Under the pieces are notes generated by a model. The model saw nothing but the letters and a program-made list of their open reading frames with translations, ran no database searches and was not told where the DNA came from. From Gnetum montanum (lineage: Eukaryota > Streptophyta > Gnetopsida > Gnetales > Gnetaceae): DNA of 64,000 nt. The stretch covers positions 210,256-274,255 of the forward strand of contig MNCI01015553.1 of the NCBI GenBank assembly GCA_015680685.1, written 5' to 3'. Every line of letters begins with the position of its first letter. Position 1 is the stretch's first letter. The translations under genes were made by a program, and so were the position numbers. Below are positions 35,601 to 47,246 of the stretch, in pieces.

Positions 35601-36037
35601 CGTGTAGAATTGCAACAAGTAAGACCCCTTACAGTCTTGTTTACGGATCTGAAGTTGTATTGCCTCTTGAGTTGCAGGTACCATCACTCCGAGTGATCCT
35701 CGCAGATGCCGTGAACAAAGCCCAGAACAACGAGTCACAAACCATCGACCTCGACTCAGTGGAGGAACTACATACGTAGACATTGAGACACATCAAGCAC
35801 TACCAAAGTAAGTAGCAGCAAAAGCACCATGTAGACCCACATCAATGGCTAGTGCAAAAGGAAGACCTCATCCTCAAGGCTATCTATGAGCATGTGAGCA
35901 AATTCTCAGCCAACTGGAAAGGCCCTTACATGGTCACTAAAGCCTTCGGGAATGGATCCTTCAAGCAGGCGGACATGGATGGCAATGAGTTTGCCAACCC
36001 GGTGAATCACTCGTATCTCAAGCCATGCTACGTCTGA
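32612..36037 (+). pseudogene. pol: pol pseudogene of element B: RT, RNase H, archaeal-type RNase H, integrase
   Basis: One frame from about 32612 to TGA 36035-36037, broken mainly by TAG. N-terminal block LDWPEHLVKSLDLEAEDV (32681). RT about 32939-33670: WIYIDFRDLNKATIKDNF, LLSFMDGFFGYNQIYIN, FYYTMMPFELKN. The YIDD box is altered to YMHD (about 33403). Ty3 RNase H 33689-34111 (FEWTTQCQQAFDNLK, VYYLSHALT, EVERNYLALVF). Archaeal-type RNase H 34290-34610 (LHFDGAST, NNMAEYEGLLKGL, WGDSQLLVNQI). Integrase 34975-35780: zinc-binding VHEGLCDGH...CNMC, core WGLDLIGPI, TNNGP (Asp to Asn), VNG-AEATNK, and AYRTT near 35590. The C-terminal end HSYLKPCYV matches A. No chromodomain. The two RNase H domains place the element in the Tat lineage. 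Confidence 0.92.
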
Positions 36038-36049
36038 AGTGCAATGGCA

Positions 36050-36325
36050 TCCCCCACCGTCTACTACGACGTTAAACTAGAATCAGCACCAAGAAACATC
36101 CATAATGACGATAAAATAGTGGCACCAAGTAGCATCCGCAATGATAATAAACTAGCAGCATCAAGCACCATCCGCTACAACATTAAATTTTCAACTACAG
36201 CAAGCAGCATCCGCTACGACGATAAACTAGCATGTATAGTCTGTTGGGACCTTAAGCTAGCATGGCAGTCTGCTGAGACCTTAAACTAGCACACGGTCTA
36301 CCAAGATCTTAAATTGGGTTCACAT
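36050..36325 (+). repeat. Junction array 3, element B
   Basis: About seven units of CATCCGCTACGACGATAAACTAGCA type, ending with GGGACCTTAAGCTAGCATGGCAGTCTGCTGAGACCTT-like copies, right after the pol stop. Confidence 0.8.
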
Positions 36326-37329
36326 CGCATCCCCAACATGCACCAGCATCAGATACACATCAAGTGAGCAGGCGCGATGCCAATGCATGGGTGGGTCATC
36401 GTAGCTCCAAAATGCAATTCAAGATACAATGGGAATGCAATTCGGAGCATACGTGGTGTCACCACACTAGGCATCATGTTGACCCTCCAAAAATGCTGCA
36501 TGGCATTATACTAGCCCTCCAAACCTACCATCGCCATAGCTGCTCACCCCGACGGTGATTCTGGGGCTAGTTCCTGCATTTGGAGTACTGGTAGTATTGT
36601 GGCCCAACCGCAATGTTGTTACTCTATCTCCTTGCCAACGCCTAGGCTTACATGATGTTAGTTATGTGGTAGCTAATCTCATGGCTGAACCAAGAATGCA
36701 AACCCCTCACAGGGATTCCAAAGCATCTGCATCCACAGCGACTCTCGGTGCCTTGAGGACCAGTTCCTCCATGCCGGTGCTACCAAGGCCACTGCTGGCC
36801 TCCCTATCTTGGACACCATGCACCAACGCGGGTGTCCAAGAGCTTCACCAATGTCTATAGCCAGTAAAACCTTTGCCCCCACGGGCGCGTCTTGCCACAG
36901 TAGCAAATGCTACCACGTCATGAAGCGAGTGCCTCAACTAGCTTGGCTACTATAGAGTGCAAATTTCCATGGCACGCGTAACACAGCTCGTCACTAGGGA
37001 AACACCAGTGCAAGTTCCATGACACGTATAACACAGCTCATCGCATGGAACGCATTTGTAGGTAGGTCAAAACCCTTCATGGATGTAACACAACTCATCT
37101 TGTGAAGGAAACACCTATCCTACAAGAGGTTGAAGAACAACACTAGCCAAAGATGAAAATGCAGATAAGTCCCTCAGAACACTTCGACGAGGGAGTCTGC
37201 TAAACATCATCTTTGCTCTCTACATTAACCTCTACATAATCAATGCAACACTCTCAAGTGCGGCCAAGCAATGTTTCGACACTCACCAAGAGGAAACCTT
37301 AGCATTTCACCTACTACAGTGTTTCGTAT
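36326..37329 (+). other. Non-coding 3' tail of element B
   Basis: No env-like or other gene is seen. It holds short direct repeats CCATGRCACGYGTAACACAGCTC (about 36968-37045) and a segment around TACTGGTAGTATTGTGGCCCAACC (36585) shared with A (43790). ORFs here are not conserved in A. Confidence 0.65.
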
Positions 37330-37383
37330 TCTTTGCCAACGTCTATCGAGCCTGTTCTCCAGACGTTGACAAAGAGGGGCCAA
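37330..37383 (+). other. Hairpin plus polypurine tract, element B
   Basis: TCTTTGCCAACGTCT (37330-37344) can pair with AGACGTTGACAAAGA (37361-37375) with one mismatch over 15 positions and a 16-base loop. The right arm overlaps the start of the polypurine tract AAAGAGGGGCCAA (37371-37383), which abuts the 3' LTR. Confidence 0.8.
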
Positions 37384-39131
37384 TGAAACATCTCAAAAAA
37401 TCCAAGGTCATTCTGGCTTCACCAGGCCTTGCAAACCACGTAGCATTATGGTAGTTCATCAAGAGGAGGGCGCTCTGAGTTCAAGCCGACCAGTTTGGTA
37501 AATTTTCTACTTTAGGTGTTAACAAGCTCTATGGGTCATCCTTCCTGCCCACCTAAGTAGCTTGCCTGATCAATAGCCTGCTCAGAAAGAACGTGGAGTT
37601 GGCAACAGTACTCTGGCTGCATAAGAAATAGTTCATCAAGTTTTCTAAGTCATGAAGTCTACTATGATATGTTATGCCCCACTATGTAGTGTAGCAAGCT
37701 TCAGAAGATGATTGCAGAATAAAATGCTATGCTATGCTACACCATGTGACATAATGTAGCATGACAACAGCTTCACAACCAGTCCCCTCACCGAATTTCA
37801 AGTCCTTCAATAATGTCCCTTTCCTTTAGAAAGCGACAGACCATGTCTGCTACTATGCTATACTGAGCTACAAGATGCATCAAGGTGTAGCAATCCTGTA
37901 GAAGAGATAGAAGGCAACTTAAAGGGCGGAAACAGCAAAGTTCGCAAGTCTTGCATTGTAGGGAGAAAAGTGTGCAAATCGGCTAAGTTTCTATGACTAA
38001 GGTTGGTTGCTATGCTACGCTATGCTACATAGGGTAGCATAGCATAGCAAGCATGTGACACACATATTAGTGCTATGCTACACCAAGCATGCCATGCTAC
38101 AAAGCACAGCAAGGCATGCGGGTGGTTGTGCGACATCAATGCACTTCACCTAATTGCACTATTGGCACACGCCTCCAGATGCTGAAGGCACAATTATGAC
38201 TTGGAAAGCTCACAATTACAACATTGTAGAATCATGGTAACAATGGGCATGAGCATCTAATTGCCACATTGGCATGTGCAGCACGAGCAAGTGAACAAAA
38301 GTCCAAGGCACGTGGCTTCCAAATGGCCCCTTTTGCGTGCCATTGGTCCTATAAATATCCCGACAAGCAACACTAAGTCTCCTCTTCTTTTCGACTAGCT
38401 TTCTCCGGCTGAGATTCTCTCTGACTCTCTGACTCTTTGGCTTTCTCTTCGGCTTGCTTTTCCAGCTGACATTCTCTCTGGTTCTGATAGAAACCCCACT
38501 TAGTTCAAAATTTTTCCAAGTGTCTCATTTCTTTGAGCGAATCAAGTTACCTTCCTAGCATGTTGCAGCATCGAGTATTGTAAGATTTTTGTTTGGCACC
38601 ATAAATAGTTAGCATTTCCAGCTGACATTCCATTCTGACTCCCTTTCTACCACCTAGGTAGAATCCCTACATTTTCAGCATAAAAGTTCGCACCCAAGTG
38701 CATAACCTGCCCGCTCTGTGCACCCTAGTTACTCTTGGTACCTCTACACTTCATCACGCTATGCAACTGACTATATTCGCCTTGGCAAAGCAAATTTATA
38801 GCTTCAGAGCAGTGCATTCTTCTAACTATATTTTACTTTTTTTCCTGTTACTATTTCATGTTGCATTATTTCCTATCTTATTTACTTTCGGATATCGTTC
38901 CGCTTATTTACTTTCAAGTATCACATCACATTTGCATCTCTATTTCAAAAATATATGTTGCAAAAGGCTATATAGATGTTGATTAAGTCCCTTTCTGATC
39001 GACCAAACCATTCAGGGCACCCCGTATCTACACACACTCCCAGTACGGCCCTCCCGTGGGTACGAGGTCGAGACTGTCACGCATGCTGATCCCTCGATGT
39101 TTTCCAGCCACTGATATTTTTAGTTGCTACA
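37384..39131 (+). repeat. 3' LTR of element B
   Basis: TGAAACATC to GTTGCTACA, 1,748 bp, followed by the CGTAC duplication. It aligns with 20582-22318 throughout. The TATA box lies at 38350-38357. Confidence 0.95.
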
Positions 39132-39136
39132 CGTAC

Positions 39137-41667
39137 AAGTTGAACATTGTGTTCTTTTTCTTGAGCATTTGTTTTACTTGGGTTAGTGTAGCTATGAAGT
39201 CCTTTTCATTAGCCATTGTGTTAGCCTTAACTTCCTCCATGTGTTTTGAAAGATAGATCTCTAGCATAGGGGGCTTGGGCTTGGTTGGCTTGGCCTGCTT
39301 GGGGGTAGGGGTCCCAATGTTCAGTTGTTTGCTGGTTGTTGCCTTTGCTTCAGCCATGGGGGTTGCGAGATGCTCACGTATCCTCTTGCATTACCATTTG
39401 GTGGACCTACCCAAGTTGGTAGTGGGCTCAACCCTTGAAGGAGGAGGCATTGAGATGTTGCTCACTGTTGGGGTTTGGGTAGGTGAAGGGCCATCACGTT
39501 GTGGAACCTTTATGAAAAAGGTTGTTTAGCGGTTTTTGTTATGGTGTCATGCCATTTTAACGTCTTAGCAGACAAGTCATGCCAGTTTAATGTCTTGGCA
39601 GACAATGGTTGTGGTTCCTTGACCACAAAGGATGACCTCTTGCCTGTGGAGGCTTCAGGGACCCTTACCTTATTAGGAGGCACAGGGATCATGAAAGGTT
39701 GTTGCACACGTTTGGGCTTGCCACCTATGCTAATTAAGTTTATGACATAGGAGGTAACATCTGTGTTGGATTGACTCGCCATGTCGATCACCAATTGGCC
39801 TTGTTCTATCATCCTCTACAAGTCATCTTGCAAAGCATGACAATTGTCTGTACTGTGACCAGCCAATTGATGTTAATGATAGTATTGGTCCAATTTAAAA
39901 TTTTGTGGGACCAGGGGCTCATTTGGTACTGCTAATGTTGGGTTCCTTAGTAGTTCGTAGTACCTATCATGTTTTTTGTGGATAATCTTTGACACATGTT
40001 TGTGTTGGATTTGCCCAGCTTTCAAGAGTTGCTCCAATAGTTGAGAGGGTTTCATCGGTAATGCTGTATACTTTGAGCATTCCTTGGCTGAAAGTTGAGC
40101 CTTGGGGTCACCCCTACCAATGTAGGTGAGTTGGCACCAAAGTTGATGGCTTTGTCAACTGGGGCTTTGGGTTGCTTAGTTGTTGGGCCCCAGTTGGTTG
40201 CTTTGTGCTTGCATCCACTATTTCCATTGTTGTGTTTTCATTACAAGTGTGTTGGTCTATATAGGCCACATAAGCTGGGTCATTGCTTAATTGCACCACC
40301 TCTTCTATGTTCTGGATTTGAGTGAATGATTGACTCAAAGTACAAGCACTCAAATAATAAATTTTTGACTTAATGAAGTCATGCACAGCAGCCTTAAAAA
40401 TGGTGAGCAAGTATGTCTCACGTATGGGCTCATGGAGTTCATTCAAAGCTATGCTCCACCTTTGGATGAATTTTTGCACTGCCTATAATGGTGCTTGTTT
40501 AATCTGAATCAATCTATCCAGTGTGGCTTTAGATTTTATATTATTCTTGAAACGGGTAACGAGCTGATGTAACAAATCCTCCAGAGAGGATACAAAGTTA
40601 CGGGGTAAAGCTCGGTACCATTTTAAGGCTTTTCCCATTAAGGACATAGCAAAAAAACCTAGAATTGCATGAGGCTAGGCCTGAAGCAATAGAAATTCTA
40701 GTTGAAATATTACTATATGGTTGTTTGGATCTCCCTCTCCATTGTACTTGGTTAGTTGAGGTAATGGGATTTCCTTTGGCAAGGTTAATGGTGGAACTGA
40801 AGGGTGGATTGGGTCATCTTGGTAGAAGTCCAACACCTTGATTTCCTTAGTGTTTACTATTTTAAGGAACTTTACCTCTTTAGTTAACATGTGCATCATT
40901 TTCCTCATGTCTTCGCACTCTTGGATGGTAGGCAGACTAGTGGGTTGAGTGGGTTGCGTTTGATACTAGTTCAATTGTTGCATTCTTTATGGAAAGGGAT
41001 ACTGTTGGATTGTCAGTTGTTATGGTGGAGCAACATTTAAAGATGGTATTAGAGGGTGTGGTACATTTTAGAGAGTAGGTTGGTGTTGCTGGATAGCTAG
41101 TGAAACCCACTGACTAGCCACAAGTTGTGAGGTGATCCCTTGAATGTGTTGTGTTGAAGTAGTCAGAGGTTCCCCATGGGTTTGTACTTATGGTATGTAA
41201 TGGATGGATGTGAAAGCTGGTACTTCTTGTTGAGAAGCTAGTCCTCGCATGTATGTAGATAAAGGAGGAAGCATGGTTCCTTCCAGGAAAGGTTGGAATA
41301 ATGGGTTTGTATAGGCATGAGGACTAACAATATGGTACGAATCTCCGTGCTCAGATTGGGCGGAAAAGTCATCTTCCTCATCTCCATTCTGAGGATCTAT
41401 CGAAGGTGGTTATAAGGCTTGACTCCTTGCCATGAGAAGCTAATATATGAGTCAATGATGGGGCTTAGAAAGGGGGATTATGTCAAATGCTGAGGGAGTG
41501 AACTCATGACCTCCCTTGTAGATGAGCTCATAGTTTTGCTTTGCCTCTCTTTCCATGTGATCGATAGGCAGGTTGGCTTGGATCTTGACACAGATGAAGT
41601 TATATTTTTCTGGTGTAAAAATGTGGGAAGATTCCATAGTAGTGTGGGTAAGTTGGCTTGTCAGCAT
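39137..41667 (-). pseudogene. gag: gag pseudogene of element D (and linker to protease)
   Basis: On the minus strand from about 41667: N-terminal block YNFICVKIQANLPIDHMERE and GGHEFTPSAFDIIPL (to 41452). A Gln/Pro-rich linker (41400-40920) and the capsid (about 40908-40300: VLDFYQDDPIHPS, YNGEGDPNNH, WYRALP-like, LLTIFKAAVHDFIK, QIQNIEEVVQ) follow. Next is a zinc-knuckle region near 39900 (LDQYYH; degenerate). A proline-rich VP-repeat linker (39812-39510) leads to EIYLSKHMEEVKANTMANEKDF (39260), which ends at the B insertion. Several long open stretches remain (120 codons at 40114-40479). Gag identity follows from collinearity with B and E. Confidence 0.88.
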
Positions 41668-41679
41668 CAGTAAGTTATC

Positions 41680-41965
41680 AGTGTGAGTGACTGGCTTATC
41701 AGCGTGAATAACTGCAACATGAGTAATTGCAGTGTGAGTGAGGGCTCCGCATGAGTCAATTTCAGCGTGAGTGACCTCAATGTGAGTGAGGGCATAGCGT
41801 GAGTAGCTATAGTGTGAGTAACTACAGTGTTAGTAAGCTTCAGCATGAGTGAGGGCTCCTCATGAGTAAGTTTCAACGTGAGTAACCTCAACATGAGTGA
41901 GGGCACAGTGTGAGTAATTGCAACGTGAGTGATCTCAACATGAGTGAGGGCTCTACGTGAGTAAG
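41680..41965 (-). repeat. Leader tandem repeat of element D
   Basis: Repeats of a 30-35 bp unit with GTGAGTGAGGGC, CAGCGTGAGT and CTCAACATGAGT lie between the primer-binding site and gag. The same GCATGAGT/GCGTGAGT words occur in the D LTR. A 120-codon open frame across it (41667-42029, minus) is a product of the repeat. Confidence 0.75.
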
Positions 41966-42054
41966 CCATGTTAGGTTTTAGTTTCAGCACTTGATCTATG
42001 CAATGTTTAGCAAGTAACGTGATCAACATGTCAACAAGACTGTAAACAAGTTTA

Positions 42055-42072
42055 GCCCTCCTTCTAGCGCCA
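42055..42072 (-). other. Primer-binding site of element D
   Basis: TGGCGCTAGAAGGAGGGC on the minus strand, a few bases inside the 5' LTR. It starts with TGG, as expected for pairing to a tRNA CCA end. The tRNA species is not assigned. Confidence 0.8.
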
Positions 42073-42078
42073 ATTTAC

Positions 42079-43525
42079 TATACTGAACTAAATCATCAGT
42101 GTAAGGCTAGAAGGGAAAACAAACACTAAAAGATCATCAGGCAAACATAGCTAATCCTACCTTCGCCCAAGGACAAGCTAGAAAAAAAATAAAGGTAGAG
42201 TGCCTCGGATGGTCTACATGCAAATCAACCAAGAACTTCCTTGAGCGTAAACTATGACTTGTGCTAGGGTTATCATAACTGATGTTTTAAAATGTAAACA
42301 ATGTGCACGCAATGTAAACAGAAACGTATACAGAACTGGTATTGTAAACAAAATGTAAACTAAACATAAAACAATGCAAACAATATAATGGCTAGAAAAA
42401 TGAACTGTATTGTATTTCTTAGAAAGAATGTGCACCAGTCAAAGTGTAGCTATGCATGTGGATGGCAAGTCAAGTGCCAAGCCCTGGGATGATGTGATGT
42501 GTTTCAAAAGTGCTTGGATGCTAGGAGTCAAGTGTGCCCAAGCATCCAAGGATTACTACTCTAATTCTCCTAAGCCTTCAACCTTCAAAATTTCCAACCC
42601 CATTTCTGTGAATTGATTGGGTATTTATAAGGTTTGGCTAGGTTCGGGCATGGAATTCATGGATGGAATCAATGGCTAAGAGATGAGAGGAAAATGGATC
42701 GTGTGACATGTGTCCAATGGATAGCTACATATGAGTTGGACGTGTATAGGCAGGCTATGTTTTTGACCAAGTGCATTGTATCTTACAACGTGTATGAATA
42801 GGATAGTGTACAACAAGAAGATTTGATCCTGGCTCGCTTGACCATGGATCGACTACTGCAAGATGTCGATTCAAGTGGTTTTGTGGCCGATTGAGGTGTT
42901 TCTGTTTTGCCCGAGCTTCCAGCGTGAGTTTATTTGGTCCAGGCATTTCCTTAGCATGTGTTTGGCATGCTTTGTTCTAGGCATGATTAGTACTCACACT
43001 GCACTCATGCTGCTAGCATGTGCTCAGCGTGACCTCAACATGAGTGAGTTGAAAATGATACATTTCACACCAAATTTTGATTTTTGAAGCCTATTCCTTG
43101 AGTGCAATAGTTTCCTGACTATTTCTAACCCTGAGAGTAATCTGTAAGTCAAAAAATGAGCTTGGATGTACCTTGTTTTAGACCAATTTTGGTAGCTCAC
43201 GCTGGACTCATGCTACCAGCGTGAGTGAGTGAAACTTGTAATTTTGGACTTGAAATCTAGGATTCTGGAGGTTGGGACTAGAGGTTATTCACAATGAACC
43301 CCGAGGATGAGTTGCACCTTGGAGGTTGGATCATTTTGACTTAGTTTTGAGGCTTCCAGAGTTGGTCACGCTGGACTCACACTGCCAGCATGAGTGCAAC
43401 GTGAGTGAGAAAATTTGCACAATTTCTACCGTGAGTTGCCAAGGCAAGCGAGCATGAGTGCCTAGGAAAAGCTAGCATGAGTTGTTCTCATTTCAAAGTG
43501 TTAAGCCAAAATTAGTGGTGTTTCA
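42079..43525 (-). repeat. 5' LTR of element D
   Basis: TATACTGA (mutated from TGTACTGA) to GTGGTGTTTCA, 1,447 bp, aligned with 16319-17784 and followed by CCTTG. TATA box on the minus strand at 42622-42629. CATGCTGCTAGCATG-type palindromes lie at 43005-43400. Confidence 0.92.
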
Positions 43526-45029
43526 CCTTGCAAGCAAGGTGGGGTAGGGCATTACAATTCTAGAATGAAGTTCAAGTTGTCAAGAAAAAGCCTCTAGAAC
43601 ATTTGCAACATTACCACCCTTGGAATTTTTCTAATCCTTTAGAGATACCCTTAGACATTCTGCTAACCTTCTAGAGCTATCGCCACCATCATTAGTAGTA
43701 CCACCCTTAGGCCATGTCAACAACATTACTAGCCTTGGGTATTTCATTATTAGTTGAATCTCTCACTATCAGCACCATCCACTAGAGTCCTACTAGTACT
43801 GTGGCCCAACCATAACATTTCCATCCACTAGCCCTCATGATTACCTAGGTTTGGAAGTTCATATAGTAGCTTGGCTTCTGGCCATTTTTCCAAGCTTCCA
43901 AGTCCTTGTCCTTGGTATGGAATCTTGAGCACCTACACTGCCATCACCCTCAGCAACCCTGTTGGCCTCATTGGGGTTCTCACTTTTGATGTGGCTACTA
44001 GAGCTTTTGCAACTTTATGGGTCTATTACCTGCACTAGCCTTCTTGCTTTGGCACTACAAGCTCTTACAACTGGTCTAGCACTCACGACACTTGTAGCAC
44101 CCTTGTAACTAGTAGTTTGCTCTTATCTCACCTATTGTGTGGTTGTTTTCTTGTCTTCTCTACATTATGTTTGTGTGATGAAGCCTCAAAGGTGCTCATT
44201 CAAAGACGTATTTCATCATAGCAAAAAGTCATCTCATTACTCCAATGTGCTTGGTTGGACTCACCAAGCCACTTGAGAGTGCACATCCCTATTATCCCAC
44301 CATAACCTACTTGCATTTACCCCTTTACCTTGCATTTTCCACCTTCCCTACTAGCTTCTTCAATGTACATGGCACCCATTTTTTACTCGACTGTAGAACC
44401 CATGAAAAATGTAATGCAACTCATCCCATGGGAAACCTCTATGGGCTAGTCAAAGCCCAAGTAGATTTAACGTAACTCATGCAGGGGAGAAAAAACCTAC
44501 CCTACAAATGTGACATGAGTGCCTCTAAGCAAAGCCCATCTAGCTGCATGTAGTCCACTCGATGATAAGCATCTTGTAGCTAGCATTTCAAAAAAAAAGA
44601 AGGGGGAAAGAAGGGTTAAAACATATCTCCATGAAAAATCTAGCAAAGCTACAATTTGGGAACTAGTCTAACCCTAAATTTTCATTTTCCTTCTCATAAG
44701 TACTCCGACGAGAGGCAAACATGTTAGGGGTAAGTCATTCTAGTGCTATGGATGATGGCTCTCTTACAAGCACTCTAATGAGAGGCCATCATCTTAGCAA
44801 CAATCCACCCTGGCAATGATCATGTTTAGCTACACTAACTTCACATCTTCCAGCATGATACATCATTTACATCTCATGCCTCCTTTGCTATCCCAAACCA
44901 ATTCCTACATCCATCACCTACAGCATACCATTACTTTTAGCACTATTAAGCCTGGCAAAGCACCATTTAACTAGATACCAATGAGTGATGTTGGTGTCAC
45001 ACCTACTATGCTATTTCAAGTTCTTTATC
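43526..45029 (+). other. Non-coding 3' tail of element A (continuation after D)
   Basis: It resumes A after D with the CCTTG duplication. GTACTGTGGCCCAACC (about 43795) matches the B tail. The segment around 44225-44300 (GGACTCACCAAGCCACTTGA, GAGTGCACATCCC) matches, reversed, the tail of E (57240-57320). No gene is recognised. Confidence 0.65.
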
Positions 45030-45075
45030 AGCATCTCTTGGGCCACTCTTCCAAACATCGACCAAGAGGGGCCAA
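45030..45075 (+). other. Polypurine tract of element A, with hairpin remnant
   Basis: AAGAGGGGCCAA (45064-45075) abuts TGAAACACC of the 3' LTR. Upstream, TTCTTTATCAGCATCT and ACATCGACCAAGA occupy the positions of the B hairpin arms, but pairing is largely lost here. Confidence 0.6.
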
Positions 45076-46739
45076 TGAAACACCACCAAATTTGGGCAAC
45101 AACACCTCAATAACAAATTTTTCTAAGTGTCAACATGAGGTAAATTTTTTTCAAGTTTTTGGCCCATGCTTTCATTGCTAGGATTATGCTTCAAAGTGTA
45201 GTCAGCATAGCATGCAGCATAGAGATAGATTTGCATAATTTTATTAGTGCTAGTAATAGTTGTAAAAAATGTTTAAGTATTGCGCTATGCTCCTTTCTCC
45301 TTGCTACACTCTAGAGCATAGCCAACGTAGCATACACTTCAGTGACCAATTTTTCCTAAGTGTCAAGCTAGCTCAGCATGAAAAGAGACATTTTGGTAGA
45401 TTTTCTAACCCGTAAAGCTACCCCTCCTACTACACTCCATAGCATAGCCAAGATGAAGATTGCAAGTTCTGCTAATTTTTCTAAGTGCCAATGTTACACT
45501 CTCACTTCTCTTTCTATGCTCTAGAGGGTAGCTAACATAGCTAGCACTGGATCTCAATTTTTACAAAATTTACCTAACTATTGGATTACACTCTAGAATG
45601 TAGTAGCTAGTGTAGCAATGTAGGAAAACCTCAGAAAGCTTCTAAAGCTTAGCACCAACCTTCATCTTGGCTCCAAAACTTCTCCAACAAGCAAAATCAA
45701 CAATTTAAATTTCTTTTGCACCCCCCCCCCATTTGTCCCTAATTGTACCTATGCCTAGTCCCACTCAAAATATGNTGGGAGAGTGTAGCCCTAGAGCATA
45801 GCCTCCAAATTGCATTTTTTTACACTATTTGTAGGTACACTGTGGTCTCTTTAGCTCTAGAACATGCAACTTGGTAGTGTAGTCATAATTTGGTAGTCTC
45901 TGGGGTCCATTGGAGAACACCAAAGCATAGCATCATTTTGATCCAATGGGAGTGTAACTAGGGTTAGCATAGCCTCAACCCCCTTTGCTATGTGGTGCCC
46001 AATCTACAATTCACGTCAACCCTAACCCTATAAATACCCCTGTGTTTCACATTTTAGTGGTTGACATTTTTTAAGCCTTTGGTGAGCACTTGCACTTAGT
46101 AGCTGGAATTTTGGCATTGGTAGCCTTGCATCCAAACACCCTTGGCACCTTGATAAAACCTTGGGATGCTACCTTTGCACACCACAACACATGATAGCCT
46201 ATAGGACACCACGGTAGCCAACTTAGTAGGCTTAGACTTCATGGCAAACATCAATTTCATAGCTTGAACACCCCCAAGACTGTGACTATGCTACCTACTG
46301 TTCCCAGTTGTACACCATGTACCTCGTCATCTCTCCCTTCCAATTGCTACACTCCCCCATTTGGAGTGGTGTCATTCTTCCTTTCTTAAACTCATTTGCA
46401 CTTTTTAGGCATTTTCTTTAGTACTTAACATCACACTTGCATTTTTTTTCTATTTTGCACACATTTGCATGTTTGCACCATTATTTTTGCATTGGAAAAC
46501 CCTACTATGCTTTGGATTATTCAGTCCCAATACCATTGAAAATACCATGCAAACCCTAGCACCTATTTGTTGAAACATTTCATAAGTCCCAATTTGATCG
46601 ACAAGATCGTCCCAGGTGCTCTACCTTCATTTTTCCCCTCTAGTGATGACCCTTTGGACAAGGTCAAGGTTAGGACTATCCCATGGCTACAAACCCCTTA
46701 GCATGATCATTCCAACCACTTACATTTTTTATCGCTACA
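45076..46739 (+). repeat. 3' LTR of element A
   Basis: TGAAACACC to TCGCTACA, 1,664 bp. TATAAATA at 46029-46036. One ambiguous base (n) at 45775 and a C run at 45720-45730. It aligns with 1-1497. Confidence 0.92.
46029..46036 (+). promoter_or_regulatory. TATA box of A 3' LTR
   Basis: TATAAATACCCCTG, the intact form of the 5' copy at 792-799. The same box plus CCC context recurs in E and F. Confidence 0.65.
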
Positions 46740-47223
46740 CCACTAGGTACAAACTTCATAATGGATGTTAGTCTTTGTAGTGCAGACACCCCAAGACTAT
46801 GACTACACTGCCTACTATGCCTATTCGTACATTGCATGCCTCCTCACCTTTCTTGCAATTAACTATGAGCTCCTTGTTTAGGGTGGTGCCACTTTCTCGC
46901 TCACTCTTCCCCTATGCATTTTTGGCATTTTTATCTACATTCTAGCATTTTACTTGTATTTCTCTCTATTTTCACATGTAACCGTGCATTAACACCTCTA
47001 TTTTTGATGGAAACCCTTAACTATGCTCACCACTGTTAACACCACTTTGCACTCAACACTATGATGGCATTACATTCCATAAGTCCCTATTTGATTGATA
47101 AGATTGTTTTGGACACCTCATCTATGCCTCCAACAGGCCCTCATCTGGACACAAGGTCAAAGCTATGTGCCCATGAACCCCTCGATGTTCCCATTCTAAC
47201 TATCGACATTTTCGGTTGCTATA
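46740..47223 (+). repeat. 3' part of the 5' LTR of element C
   Basis: It aligns with about 985-1497 of A's 5' LTR, from the CACCCCAAGACTATGACTAC segment to GTTGCTATA (CA mutated to TA). Its 5' two-thirds is missing because A inserted here; that part should lie left of A, outside the window. Confidence 0.82.
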
Positions 47224-47246
47224 GTTTTCTAGTGCTAGAAAGAGGG
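47224..47246 (+). other. Primer-binding site remnant, element C
   Basis: TAGTGCTAGAAAGAGGG after GTTTTC. TGGC is changed to TAGT relative to D and E. Confidence 0.5.

Larger units (their letters stand above)
20582..39131 (+). mobile_element. Element B: youngest, near full-length Tat-lineage retrotransposon carrying an antisense gene
   Basis: 18,550 bp between perfect 5-bp target duplications. Order: 5' LTR 20582-22318, primer-binding site, repeat-rich leader, gag 23138 on, protease to about 26960, array 1, antisense split gene 31667-27251, array 2, pol 32612-36037, array 3, tail, hairpin and polypurine tract, 3' LTR 37384-39131. The first ~130 aligned LTR bases carry about 18 differences. 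It keeps more CpG than A or C, consistent with its being innermost. All long frames contain a few stops, so the copy is dead. Confidence 0.95.
16319..43525 (-). mobile_element. Element D: non-autonomous gag-protease LTR retrotransposon, interrupted by element B
   Basis: It is oriented on the minus strand: 5' LTR 42079-43525, primer-binding site, leader, gag (41667 down to 39137), then, after the B insertion, protease (20581 down to about 19740), tail arrays, polypurine tract and 3' LTR 16319-17784. Without B it is about 8.65 kb. No RT, RNase H or integrase sequence exists in either internal part, unlike A and B. Short stretches of the two LTRs differ at 13 of the first 82 aligned bases. Confidence 0.9.
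1..46739 (+). mobile_element. Element A: large Tat-lineage LTR retrotransposon, interrupted by element D
   Basis: A is split into 1-16318 and 43526-46739 by element D. Its 5' LTR is cut by the window edge: base 1 aligns with about 45246 of its 3' LTR, so about 170 bp are missing. Order: LTR, leader, gag, protease, spacer with an antisense gene, RT, RNase H, archaeal-type RNase H, integrase, tail, polypurine tract, LTR. Without D it is about 19.7 kb. Its right end (TCGCTACA, 46739) abuts sequence that aligns with the interior of another LTR of the same family (46740-47223), so A appears to have inserted into element C's 5' LTR. The matching target duplication would lie left of the window. All reading frames are broken. 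Confidence 0.88.

Noticed and set aside
36326-37329. Possible env-like or extra gene between integrase and the 3' LTR
   Set aside because: No conserved frame, signal peptide or membrane segment between A and B. The tail is repeat-rich and non-coding.
45775-45775. Ambiguous base n in A's 3' LTR, next to a C homopolymer at 45720-45730
   Set aside because: A sequencing or assembly ambiguity without biological meaning.
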